This document shows positions 8,652 to 17,356 of a DNA stretch of 64,000 bases, one piece after another (position 1 is the stretch's first letter; each line of letters begins with the position of its first letter). Source of the stretch: Flavivirga algicola (GTDB taxonomy: Bacteria; Bacteroidota; Bacteroidia; Flavobacteriales; Flavobacteriaceae); NCBI RefSeq assembly GCF_012910715.1, contig NZ_JABBHF010000002.1:253001-317000 (forward strand), written 5' to 3'. The translations under genes and the position numbers were made by a program. A model generated the notes under the pieces. That model was given only the letters and a program-made list of their open reading frames with translations, was not told the origin of the DNA and made no database searches.

Positions 8652-10340
8652 ATGAATATAAAACAAACCTATTTTGATATACTTTCGATAATTCCCGAAA
8701 ATAAGCATCGAAAATTATTTATTTTTTTTATAAAAAGTATACTTAATGGTTTATTAGATTTAATTTCAATGGCTTATGTTGTACCTATATTAATTTTATT
8801 TTTTGATCCAAAAAAATTAGAAAGCATGGTATCAACACATTTAAACTACACTATTAATTTACATAGCTCTTGGGTCTTATTTTTGTCTTTAGGGCTTCTA
8901 TTACTGTTTTTCATAAAAACAATAATACAAACAAAATTCAATTCTGCACTATACCGTTTTTTATTTGATATTTCGACAGAGTTATCAATGGCAAGTATAA
9001 CAAACTTTATAAATGAAAAATATCTTCAGTTTCAAAAAGAAGACAAAGGTAAAATACTTCAAAGTATAACAACTGTACCTGATGATTTTTGTCGTAATTT
9101 ATTACACTCTTTTATTTTCCTATTTTCTGAAATATTTGTTTTAATTATAATATTGACTTCTTTGCTGATACTATACTTCAAAATTACTTTAATAATATTA
9201 TTGGTTGTTTTATCATTTTCTACATTTATTTATTTTATACAAAGAAGACGGTTTTTATTGTTCGATACTATTTACCATAAATCTGAGTCTAAAGCAAATA
9301 ATCATATTTTAAATATATTAGATGGTTTTTTAGAAATCAAAAGCTCTCAAAATGAAGAGTACTTTTTAAACGAATACAAGAAAGAGAAATCATTACTCAA
9401 TAATGTTTCTGCTGAATTAATTTCATACTATTCTAATTACTCTAAATATTTAGAAATATTCTTAATTTTATGTTTAGCAATCTTAACTTTTTTTAGTTTT
9501 CAAAAAAATGACACAATAGTTCTTTTCTCTATTCTAGGAGCTGTTTGCCTAAGGCTCATTCCTTCAATAAGTAAAATTATGAATGGAATTACCATGATTA
9601 ACTCTCATTTTTATACAATTGAAGTATTAAATAAAATAAAACATAAAAAGGAAAGAGGTATAAACATTTTTAACTCTACTATTGAACTACGAAATATTTA
9701 TTTTAGTTACGGAAAAAATGCTATTCTTAAAAATTGTAATATAAATATAAAGAAAGGTAGTTTTATTGGTTTAAAAGGTAATTCAGGAATAGGTAAAACT
9801 ACTTTTATATATCTTATTTTAGGGGTTTTAGAACCCCAAAAAGGGAACTACCTTATTGATGAAAAAGAAATTAACATAGGTAATTTCTTGTCATTTGCTA
9901 ATTATGTTCCCCAACAACCCTTTTTATTTAAAGGCAGTATTATTGATAATATTGTTATGGGCCAAGAAAAAGCAAACATAAATTATGACTACATTTTTTT
10001 TCTTTGTAAAAAGCTGGCTTTACATGATGTAATTGAAAAATTGAACAATGGATACAAAACAATATTAGAACATAATAGCCTACGCCTTTCAGGAGGACAA
10101 AAACAACGACTAGCCATTGTAAGAGCTTTATATACAAAACCAGACCTATTAATATTAGATGAAGCAACAAATCAACAAAACAAATCATTAGAACAACAGA
10201 TTTTTATTTTCTTGAAAGAGCTTTCCATTAATTCGAAAACCACAATCATTAATGTTTCACATAATAAAGATGTAGATTCTTTTTTGGATGATATATATAT
10301 AATTAAGGATGAAAAATTAGAAAATATCATTGATTCTTAA
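8652..10340 (+). CDS. ABC exporter half-transporter with a degenerate D-loop
   Basis: This 562-residue fusion of a membrane domain and an ATPase domain begins with an N-terminal half holding about six hydrophobic segments (residues 20-330). The ATPase has Walker A G376-N-S-G-I-G-K-T383, signature L479-S-G-G-Q483, Walker B ending D503-E504 and an H-loop VSHNKD. The D-loop after Walker B, usually SALD, reads N507-Q-Q-N510. The domain looks otherwise intact. It probably homodimerises to export a lipid-linked glycan or the product of the operon upstream. The gene is strongly A+T-rich. It converges on the next gene, with a 14-bp overlap of the 3' ends. Confidence 0.88.
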   Translation: MNIKQTYFDILSIIPENKHRKLFIFFIKSILNGLLDLISMAYVVPILILFFDPKKLESMVSTHLNYTINLHSSWVLFLSLGLLLLFFIKTIIQTKFNSALYRFLFDISTELSMASITNFINEKYLQFQKEDKGKILQSITTVPDDFCRNLLHSFIFLFSEIFVLIIILTSLLILYFKITLIILLVVLSFSTFIYFIQRRRFLLFDTIYHKSESKANNHILNILDGFLEIKSSQNEEYFLNEYKKEKSLLNNVSAELISYYSNYSKYLEIFLILCLAILTFFSFQKNDTIVLFSILGAVCLRLIPSISKIMNGITMINSHFYTIEVLNKIKHKKERGINIFNSTIELRNIYFSYGKNAILKNCNINIKKGSFIGLKGNSGIGKTTFIYLILGVLEPQKGNYLIDEKEINIGNFLSFANYVPQQPFLFKGSIIDNIVMGQEKANINYDYIFFLCKKLALHDVIEKLNNGYKTILEHNSLRLSGGQKQRLAIVRALYTKPDLLILDEATNQQNKSLEQQIFIFLKELSINSKTTIINVSHNKDVDSFLDDIYIIKDEKLENIIDS

Positions 10341-11367
10341 GTCTTTTGATTGCATTTATTCTTTTCCCTTTTAAAAAATAAAAAGCTAGATTGGTAAAAT
10401 TCCATCCTAAAAGCCTAGGTAAAATTATTAGTTGTAAAGCTATTTTATCTTTCAGCTTCATGTTAATATTTTGAACCTCAATTTCTTTTTTAAATCTCAC
10501 CAAGTACTTCAAAAAAGTTTTCCTTACTATATCAATATCTATTATTCTCTTTTCATCAATAATCTGCATGATATAAGTATCCATAAAAACATTTAATGTA
10601 AACTTCCCTATCTTATTTTTATAATCATTTAAGTTATTATACTTTTTTGATATGTCTAATTCTAATTCAAAAACTCTATAAGCATCAACAATTCTTTTAG
10701 GTTCAAGTTCTCGTCTAGTAATAGAAGAATTTCGTCTGTAGATTTTTAGAAGTTTTTTATTGACAAATGAAGCTGTTTCAGAAAGATGTAAATATTCTAA
10801 CAAGAAAGGTCTGTCATCAAACCATAATCCCTTTTCAAAAACAATTTGTTTAGCTAAATTGGTTCTAAAAACTTTTGCCCATACATTTTCGCTAATACCG
10901 CCACAATACATTTGGTTAATCAATTCGTTAGTACTTTCTTTTTTAGATAGTTCTCCATTCCAATTTGAATTATAACTTATTTTTCCATCTTCACTATAAA
11001 CAGAAATATCACAAATAGCTATATCAGCTTTAAAACTTTTAATATCTTCTATAAAAACTTCTATCATATTAGGTTCCAAAAGATCGTCTGCATCCAAAAA
11101 AGTCACATAATCACCTGTACAATTTTCTAATCCAATATTACGAGCTTCTGCATGTCCTGAGTTTTGAATTGTAATTAAGTTTGCCTTAAAAAAACTATCA
11201 GCGTATTCTTTCGCTATTTTTAAAGAAAAATCTGTAGACCCATCATTAATTAAAATTACTTCAAAACGATTGTAGGTTTGACTTGAAACAGAGTGTAAAC
11301 ACCTATCTAAAAAATCCTCTTCATTATAAAAAGCTATTATTATTGATATTAACGGATTATTTTTCAT
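10327..11367 (-). CDS. Family 2 glycosyltransferase
   Basis: This is a 346-residue protein with the canonical GT2 N-terminus. It opens PLISIIIAFYNEEDFLDRCL, followed by VILINDGSTD, the NSGHAEARNIGL segment and the metal-binding D-A-D-D (VTFLDADDLLEP). The C-terminal 130 residues are basic and helical with a hydrophobic patch (LAFYFLKGK), as in capsular or O-antigen transferases. It lies on the strand opposite the exporter and overlaps that gene's 3' end. It is downstream of the nucleosidase-like gene by 7 bp and is probably co-transcribed with it. Confidence 0.88.
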   Translation of the reverse strand: MKNNPLISIIIAFYNEEDFLDRCLHSVSSQTYNRFEVILINDGSTDFSLKIAKEYADSFFKANLITIQNSGHAEARNIGLENCTGDYVTFLDADDLLEPNMIEVFIEDIKSFKADIAICDISVYSEDGKISYNSNWNGELSKKESTNELINQMYCGGISENVWAKVFRTNLAKQIVFEKGLWFDDRPFLLEYLHLSETASFVNKKLLKIYRRNSSITRRELEPKRIVDAYRVFELELDISKKYNNLNDYKNKIGKFTLNVFMDTYIMQIIDEKRIIDIDIVRKTFLKYLVRFKKEIEVQNINMKLKDKIALQLIILPRLLGWNFTNLAFYFLKGKRINAIKRLKNQ

Positions 11368-11374
11368 TCCAATT

Positions 11375-12115
11375 TTATGTTTTCGAACAAATTGTAATAA
11401 TAGAATTGATGATATTATTTAATTTGTCAACGTTTTGGGGAGGTGTCCAACGATTATTTGTTAAATCATCCGCTGAGACTATAATACACATAGCATTTAA
11501 TTTGTAAAATTCAGAAAACGCATATATTGAAGCACTTTCCATATCCACATGTGTCACCTTTTTTTCTCTATAATAGTTTAATAAAGATGGGGTTTCTCTA
11601 AAAGGGGCATCTGTACTCCAACCTATAGTTTCAGCAAGGTTTAATTTAGATTTTAAATTATTATACCACTCATTTTTAATAGGTTTAAAACTATCTTTCA
11701 TTGAATACAAAGTAGTACATCCAGATGTAGAAAAAGTGTTTTTAAGTATAAAACTATTATTTCTGGATTCATTAAAAATCAATGATCCTCCCAATCCAAT
11801 AAAAATAAAATTTTCTACTCCCAAACAACGCAACTCTTCTAAATGACCAATTAATGCGGGTGCACCATTTCCAAAGTTAGAAGCATACATAAAATTGTTA
11901 TTTATAATGTAGTTGTTACCAACCAGACCTTTTGCTTTTTTTGAAACAAAACGCACCTTTCTAGATAAAAGATTTTTATCTAAAGAAATAATTGCAGTTA
12001 ATGGAAGTTTATCAAAATTATATTTTCGCCTTTTTTTATTCCAGTCGACTATCATTGAAATATCCAAAATCGTATTCTCATTGTAAAAATTGGAATCTTT
12101 GAAATTAAATGACAT
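11375..12115 (-). CDS. Uridine phosphorylase / nucleosidase superfamily protein
   Basis: This 246-residue protein has the phosphorylase-superfamily landmarks: the SNFGNGAPALIGHLEEL segment, the GLGGSL loop at about 107-112, V190-D-M-E193-S-A (the sugar-binding Glu), and a late acidic motif VSADDLT. The arginine that in true uridine phosphorylases precedes the GT loop and binds phosphate is not seen (FIFIGLGG). A hydrolytic nucleosidase (MTA/SAH-like) or an unknown specificity is therefore possible. Lying next to radical SAM and methyltransferase genes, it might remove 5'-deoxyadenosine or S-adenosylhomocysteine; a sugar-nucleotide role is the alternative. It is divergent from the glycosyltransferase gene at 12208. 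Confidence 0.65.
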   Translation of the reverse strand: MSFNFKDSNFYNENTILDISMIVDWNKKRRKYNFDKLPLTAIISLDKNLLSRKVRFVSKKAKGLVGNNYIINNNFMYASNFGNGAPALIGHLEELRCLGVENFIFIGLGGSLIFNESRNNSFILKNTFSTSGCTTLYSMKDSFKPIKNEWYNNLKSKLNLAETIGWSTDAPFRETPSLLNYYREKKVTHVDMESASIYAFSEFYKLNAMCIIVSADDLTNNRWTPPQNVDKLNNIINSIITICSKT

Positions 12116-12207
12116 TAGTTAAAGCTTTATTTAAATGATAAATCTCTATGTTTGTATAAACCCCTAAATGTATTAATAATATACTAAATGCTTCAACTAA
12201 TATCCTA

Positions 12208-13260
12208 GTGAATAAAAGATTATTATTTATAACACCAATGTTTCCAAAAGATAAAGCTGAAGATACTATTGTACCTTTTATAACCCACTTCACAGAAACA
12301 TTTGTTAATAACACTGATGCAGAAGTAGATATACTAGCCCTAATGTTTCCTTTATCGAAAGATTATTTTTATGAAGGAATCAAAGTTTACACCATCAAAA
12401 GCGGATACAAAAAAAAACTGAAGATGTTTCCTTATTTAATCAAAGCAATCTCAAGAGGAATATATTTAGATAAAAAAAATAATTACGATGGTATATTATG
12501 TTTTTGGTATAGTCAAAGTACACTAGTAGGAAAAGTGATAAGTAAATTTACCAGAACACCACAAATAGTTTGGATGCTAGGTCAAGACGTTAAAAAAAAT
12601 AATAAATACCTTAATTGGATAAAAATACCTGCTCATAAAATTATAATGGTTTCAAATCAGCAGCGAAATATCTTTTATAAAAATTATAAAATCTATGTTA
12701 AAAAAATTGCAAACGTAGCTATAAATCCAAAAAGGTTTCCAAAAATAAATAATGAAGAAAGAAAGATTCAAATTCTTGGAGTTGGTAATTTAAGCCCTTT
12801 AAAAAATTATTCTTTATTTATTGATATCATTCAGGTTTTAAAAAAAGAATTCTCTAATATTTCCGTTGTACTTTGCGGTGGAGATGGTGAAGACAAAAAT
12901 TCACTTTTAAAAAAAGTAGATGACTTTGATTTATCTAATAACATCAAATTTACTGGCACTATTCCTCATAAAAAAGTTTTGAATTTCATGAATAATTCAA
13001 CGATATTTTTACATACATCAAAATTTGAAGGCAATCCCACTGTAGTACAAGAAGCACTATATTCTGGATGTTATGTTATAAGTACTATTCCAATGGAGCA
13101 AAGTTCGAAAATGGACACTTTTTTTCATAGTACAGAGAAAGATGAAATTATTAATAAAATAAAAAACATTTTACACAATCAGAAGTTTTTAGCAAAAAGA
13201 GTTGAAAAATTTAAAATGACAGATACTATTGATACTGTCTATAAAGCGTTTTTTGATTAA
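12208..13260 (+). CDS. Family 4 (GT-B) glycosyltransferase
   Basis: This 350-residue protein starts at a GTG (MNKRLLFITPMFPKDKAEDT); the ATG at 12188 runs into a stop after six codons. The C-terminal half has the GT4 features: GVGNLSPLKNYSLFIDII, VVLCGGDGEDKNSL, FTGTIPHKKVLNFM and the E-x7-E donor motif in FEGNPTVVQEAL. It is probably retaining and uses a nucleotide sugar. It is the last gene of the A+T-rich glycan segment: the 60 bases at 12661-12720 hold only 13 G or C. Its donor is unknown. Confidence 0.87.
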   Translation: MNKRLLFITPMFPKDKAEDTIVPFITHFTETFVNNTDAEVDILALMFPLSKDYFYEGIKVYTIKSGYKKKLKMFPYLIKAISRGIYLDKKNNYDGILCFWYSQSTLVGKVISKFTRTPQIVWMLGQDVKKNNKYLNWIKIPAHKIIMVSNQQRNIFYKNYKIYVKKIANVAINPKRFPKINNEERKIQILGVGNLSPLKNYSLFIDIIQVLKKEFSNISVVLCGGDGEDKNSLLKKVDDFDLSNNIKFTGTIPHKKVLNFMNNSTIFLHTSKFEGNPTVVQEALYSGCYVISTIPMEQSSKMDTFFHSTEKDEIINKIKNILHNQKFLAKRVEKFKMTDTIDTVYKAFFD

Positions 13261-13524
13261 AATTTCATTTGAGCATTACAAAGATTCTCTCTTTAAAATA
13301 TTACGTAAACTAATTTTACAAAAATATTATCACTCACTATACATTAGTAATAAATTAAATCATCTAACCGTTAAATAAGCTAAAAGCTATTAATTTAAAC
13401 ATTTTTAAATACCAAACTCATAATTTTTTTAGCGAATAGTATATTAAACTCAAATTAGTATTAATGTTATTATAAAAATATATATTTTCAAAAACATCAA
13501 TCAATTTATAAACTCTCAAACACT

Positions 13525-13869
13525 ATGAATTCTAAAAATCCTATTTTATTCCTTATGGTATTACTTGTACTTAATTGTTCTAATAGAGATGATGACCCAA
13601 TATCTCAACCAGACCCAAATGCAAAAATTACTTATGATGCTAATGTAAAAAACATTATTGGCGGCAATTGTTTACAATGTCACGGTAATCCAACAGCTAA
13701 TGGTGCTCCTTTTTCTTTAACAACTTACACTCAAGTTAAGGATAGAATAGATATTATATTAACTCGAATTAATAGCTCTTCCAGTCCTATGCCTCCTACT
13801 GGTCAAATGCCTTTCGGCAACAGGGATATTATTCAAAAATGGAAAAACGATGGTCTTTTGGAAAACTAG
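13525..13869 (+). CDS. Small c-type cytochrome lipoprotein (paralogue)
   Basis: This is a 114-residue lipoprotein (lipobox VLNC, Cys18) with a single haem motif C49-L-Q-C52-H53. Candidate distal methionines are Met89 (SPMPP) or Met95 (GQMPFGN). It shares the core NVKNIIGGNC-LQCHGNP-NGAPFSLTT and the ending KWKNDGLLEN with the cytochrome encoded at 2073-2438. Unlike that gene it stands alone, between the glycan segment and carB, with its own 264-bp upstream region and a strong terminator after it. Confidence 0.83.
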   Translation: MNSKNPILFLMVLLVLNCSNRDDDPISQPDPNAKITYDANVKNIIGGNCLQCHGNPTANGAPFSLTTYTQVKDRIDIILTRINSSSSPMPPTGQMPFGNRDIIQKWKNDGLLEN

Positions 13870-13895
13870 TGTTATAAAAAAGTGCAATCATCAAT

Positions 13896-13926
13896 AAAAA
13901 AATGCCGCTTAAAGCGGCATTTTTTT
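13896..13926. terminator. Bidirectional terminator between cytochrome gene and carB
   Basis: TGCCGCTT and AAGCGGCA pair around one to three loop bases, with A7 on the left and T7 on the right. The hairpin can stop transcription from both sides and lies 26 bp after the cytochrome stop and just beyond the 3' end of carB. Confidence 0.88.
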
Positions 13927-13927
13927 A

Positions 13928-16783
13928 TTACTTACTTAAGTACATTTTTCGTCTGGAATAAAGATCATAGAATTCATCATCCTTCAAACTATCTATAAAC
14001 AATATACTTTCACCAGTACTTTTCATTTCAGGTCCTAATCGCTTATCCACATTTGGAAACTTGTTAAAAGAGAATACAGGTTGTTTAATCGCATAACCGT
14101 CTAATTGCGGTTTAAAATCAAAATCCGTTACCTTTTTCTCTCCCAACATTACTTTTGTTGCGTAATTTACGTAAGGTTCCTTGTAGGCTTTTGCTATAAA
14201 AGGTACCGTTCTGGAAGCTCTTGGATTAGCCTCTATGATGTATACAATATCATTTTTAATCGCAAACTGAATATTAATGAGTCCTACAGTATTTAATGCT
14301 TTTGCTATAGTATGCGTATGATCAATGATCTGTTGCATGACCAAATCTCCCAAATTAAAAGCTGGCAGCGTAGCATTTGAGTCCCCTGAGTGAACACCGC
14401 AAGGCTCTATATGCTCCATAATACCAATAATGTAAACATTTCCATCTGCATCACAAATAGCATCAGCCTCTGCTTCAATGGCTCCATCTAAATAATGGTC
14501 TAATAACAGTTTGTTATTTGGAATTTTTCGAAGTAAATCGACAACATGCTCAACGAGCTCTTCTTTGTTAATAACAATTTTCATTCCTTGACCACCTAAA
14601 ACATAACTTGGTCTCACTAAAATTGGAAAATCTAATTGATCTGCTAATTCTAAAGCTTCATCAGCATTTTCAGCAACCCCAAATTCTGGATAAGGAATAT
14701 TATGTTCTTTTAATAAGGTAGAAAAACTTCCTCTATCCTCTGCTAAATCTAAAGACTCAAAACTAGTTCCTATAATTTTAATACCATATTTGGTTAACTT
14801 CTCTGCTAATTTTAATGCTGTTTGTCCTCCTAATTGTACAATAACACCTTCTGGTTTTTCATGACGAATAATATCATAGATATGTTCCCAGAAAACAGGC
14901 TCAAAATATAATTTATCGGCAGTATCAAAATCTGTAGAAACCGTTTCTGGATTACAGTTAATCATAATGGTCTCGTAACCACATTCTGCGGCTGCTAAAA
15001 CACCATGAACACAACAGTAGTCAAACTCAATACCTTGTCCTATTCTATTAGGTCCAGAACCAAGTACTACGATTTTCTTTTTATCACTTACAACACTTTC
15101 GTTATGAGTATATACTTCTCCAGAAGCCGTTTCGACCACATTTTCAAACGTCGAATAGTAATATGGTGTTTTTGCCGTAAACTCAGCAGCACACGTATCC
15201 ACTAATTTAAATACACGTTGAATATTAAATTCATCTCTCTTATTATAAACCTGGCTTTCCAAACATCCTAACATATGGGCTATCTGACGATCACCATATC
15301 CTTTTTGTTTGGCTTCTAATAATAAGTCTTTATCAAGCGTATCAATAGTATATGTAGATATTTCTTTTTCTAATTGAAATAATTCTTCATATTGTTTTAA
15401 ATACCACATATCAATTTTTGTGATATCATAAATTTGACTTAACGGAATTCCCATCGCAATCGCATCATAGATAACAAATACACGATCCCATGAAGCATGC
15501 GTGAGTTTATCAATGATTTGATTATAATCACTATATCCTTTTCCATCTGCACCTAATCCATTCCTTTTAATCTCTAAAGATTGGGTAGCTTTATGCAAAG
15601 CCTCCTGAAAAGAACGTCCAATTCCCATAACTTCTCCAACAGCTTTCATTTGTAAACCTAAAGTTCTATCAGAACCCTCGAATTTATCGAAGTTCCAGCG
15701 CGGAATTTTTACAATAACATAATCTAAAGTAGGCTCAAATAAAGCCGAAGTAGATTTAGTGATCTGATTATCTAGTTCATCTAAAGTATAACCAATGGCA
15801 AGTTTTGTAGCAATTTTAGCAATCGGATACCCCGTTGCTTTACTTGCTAATGCTGAAGAACGTGATACTCTCGGGTTTATTTCAATAGCTATAATTTCTT
15901 CTTTTTCATCTGGGCTTACAGCAAATTGCACATTGCATCCACCTTCAAAATCACCTATGCTACGCATCATCTTAATGGCCATATCACGCATCTTCTGATA
16001 GGTTCTATCACTTAAAGTCATTGCGGGAGCTACTGTTATAGAATCTCCTGTATGAATTCCCATTGGATCCATATTTTCGATAGAACATATAATGACAACA
16101 TTGTCATTTTTATCACGAAGCAATTCTAATTCATACTCCTTCCACCCCATCATCGCTTTATCGATCATCACTTCATGGATTGGCGAAATTTCTAATCCTC
16201 TTCGTAATAATTTATCGAAATCTTCCTCTTCATAAACAATAGCGGCGCCAGCACCTCCTAAAGTAAACGATGAACGAATACATAATGGAAAACCAAACTC
16301 TTGAGCAATTTCTTTACCTTTTAAAAAAGAGGTCGCAGTAGCTTGTGGTGCCATACCAACACCAATCTTTTCCATTAGCTCTCTAAACTGTTCTCTATCT
16401 TCCGTAATATTTATGGCATTAATATCAACACCAATTAATTCAACTCCAAAATCTTTCCAAATACCTTTTTCATCAGCTTCAATACATAAATTTAAAGCCG
16501 TTTGTCCACCCATAGTAGGCAATACTGCATCAATTTGTGGGTGCTCTTTTAGAATTTTGATAATGGATTTTGTGTTGAGAGGAAGCAAATAAACATGATC
16601 TGCCATGGAAGGGTCTGTCATGATCGTTGCAGGATTGGAGTTAATAAGAATCGTTTCAATTCCGTCTTCTTTAAGCGATCTTAAAGATTGGGAACCTGAA
16701 TAATCAAACTCACACGCTTGCCCAATAACTATAGGGCCTGAGCCAATAATTAATATAGATTTAAGTTTAGAATTCTTTGGCAT
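13928..16783 (-). CDS. carB: Carbamoyl-phosphate synthase large subunit, without the C-terminal regulatory domain
   Basis: This 951-residue enzyme makes carbamoyl phosphate from glutamine-derived ammonia, bicarbonate and two ATP, for pyrimidines and arginine. Two homologous ATP-grasp halves are visible. The first opens SILIIGSGPIVIGQACEFDY and contains SFTLGGAGAAIV and EINPRVSRSSALASKATGYP. The second opens IVVLGSGPNRIGQGIEFDYC and contains SYVLGGQGM and EANPRASRTVPFIAKAY. The protein ends about 120 residues short of the E. coli enzyme: the methylglyoxal-synthase-like domain that binds UMP and ornithine is absent. This matches the short CarB I know from Flavobacteriia. carA is not nearby. Confidence 0.97.
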   Translation of the reverse strand: MPKNSKLKSILIIGSGPIVIGQACEFDYSGSQSLRSLKEDGIETILINSNPATIMTDPSMADHVYLLPLNTKSIIKILKEHPQIDAVLPTMGGQTALNLCIEADEKGIWKDFGVELIGVDINAINITEDREQFRELMEKIGVGMAPQATATSFLKGKEIAQEFGFPLCIRSSFTLGGAGAAIVYEEEDFDKLLRRGLEISPIHEVMIDKAMMGWKEYELELLRDKNDNVVIICSIENMDPMGIHTGDSITVAPAMTLSDRTYQKMRDMAIKMMRSIGDFEGGCNVQFAVSPDEKEEIIAIEINPRVSRSSALASKATGYPIAKIATKLAIGYTLDELDNQITKSTSALFEPTLDYVIVKIPRWNFDKFEGSDRTLGLQMKAVGEVMGIGRSFQEALHKATQSLEIKRNGLGADGKGYSDYNQIIDKLTHASWDRVFVIYDAIAMGIPLSQIYDITKIDMWYLKQYEELFQLEKEISTYTIDTLDKDLLLEAKQKGYGDRQIAHMLGCLESQVYNKRDEFNIQRVFKLVDTCAAEFTAKTPYYYSTFENVVETASGEVYTHNESVVSDKKKIVVLGSGPNRIGQGIEFDYCCVHGVLAAAECGYETIMINCNPETVSTDFDTADKLYFEPVFWEHIYDIIRHEKPEGVIVQLGGQTALKLAEKLTKYGIKIIGTSFESLDLAEDRGSFSTLLKEHNIPYPEFGVAENADEALELADQLDFPILVRPSYVLGGQGMKIVINKEELVEHVVDLLRKIPNNKLLLDHYLDGAIEAEADAICDADGNVYIIGIMEHIEPCGVHSGDSNATLPAFNLGDLVMQQIIDHTHTIAKALNTVGLINIQFAIKNDIVYIIEANPRASRTVPFIAKAYKEPYVNYATKVMLGEKKVTDFDFKPQLDGYAIKQPVFSFNKFPNVDKRLGPEMKSTGESILFIDSLKDDEFYDLYSRRKMYLSK

Positions 16784-16817
16784 TTTTACTGGTTATATGT
16801 TGTATTAAAATTTGTTA

Positions 16818-16825
16818 CAAAAATA
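16818..16825 (-). promoter_or_regulatory. Bacteroidota -7 element for carB
   Basis: On the minus strand these bases read TATTTTTG, matching TAnnTTTG, about 35 bp before the carB start codon. No TTG at the expected spacing was found upstream, so only the -7 part is supported. Confidence 0.55.
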
Positions 16826-16840
16826 CTACTTAGCAGATAT

Positions 16841-16873
16841 AAAAAAAGGCGTTACACTTAAGTAACACCTTTA
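16841..16873 (-). terminator. Rho-independent terminator of rpmH
   Basis: On the minus strand GGTGTTAC pairs with GTAACGCC (one G-U pair) around a six-base loop and is followed by seven T. It lies 23 bp after the rpmH stop codon. Confidence 0.8.
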
Positions 16874-16895
16874 AAATATCAACAATTGTTAATCA

Positions 16896-17057
16896 TTATT
16901 TCTTATGTCTTGTTTCAGATGACACAGATAACTTTTTTCTTCCTTTAGCTCTTCTACGTGCTAATACCTTTCTACCGTTAGCAGAAGCCATTCTTTCTCT
17001 GAAACCGTGTTTGTTTCTTCTCTTTCTTTTAGAAGGCTGAAATGTTCTTTTACTCAT
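16896..17057 (-). CDS. rpmH: 50S ribosomal protein L34
   Basis: This is a 53-residue, very basic protein starting [20 protein letters not shown] and containing [20 protein letters not shown], the near-invariant L34 sequence. A six-residue extension ([10 protein letters not shown] region) at the C-terminus is usual in Flavobacteriia. It stands alone, with its own promoter and terminator, and without the rnpA neighbour seen in many bacteria. The reading frame was found directly in the DNA. Confidence 0.97.
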   Translation of the reverse strand: MSKRTFQPSKRKRRNKHGFRERMASANGRKVLARRRAKGRKKLSVSSETRHKK

Positions 17058-17096
17058 TATCTTGTATCTTTAAATCTGAATTGTATTTTTCTTAAG

Positions 17097-17113
17097 TTTG
17101 GAGCTCCTCCAAA
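17097..17113 (-). promoter_or_regulatory. Hairpin in the rpmH leader
   Basis: In the transcribed leader TTTGGAG and CTCCAAA form a perfect seven-bp stem with a GAG loop, between the promoter and the L34 start. It could protect the mRNA or serve as an autoregulatory site; no function is shown by sequence alone. Confidence 0.5.
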
Positions 17114-17121
17114 ACCGAGGG

Positions 17122-17152
17122 CAAATATACAAAGCCTTTATTACTTTGCAAA
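17122..17152 (-). promoter_or_regulatory. rpmH promoter (-33 and -7 boxes)
   Basis: On the minus strand TTTG (17149-17152) is followed after exactly 19 bases by TATATTTG (17122-17129). This is a full match to the Bacteroidota housekeeping promoter. It predicts a leader of roughly 55-60 nt. Confidence 0.85.
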
Positions 17153-17356
17153 CCATTTTTAAAAAAATATTTTCAATTATTTTTTTGAGTAAAAACTTTC
17201 CAACCAAACCCTTGTATGTTTAGGCTAATCAGTACTTTTTGTTAAATATCTATGAGTTAATTTTAATAAAAATTTAGTTTCTTTGCAATCTAAAACAAAA
17301 GAGGCCTTGTTTGCATATATAAAAATAACGTCTACTCACATTATAAACTTATTAAA

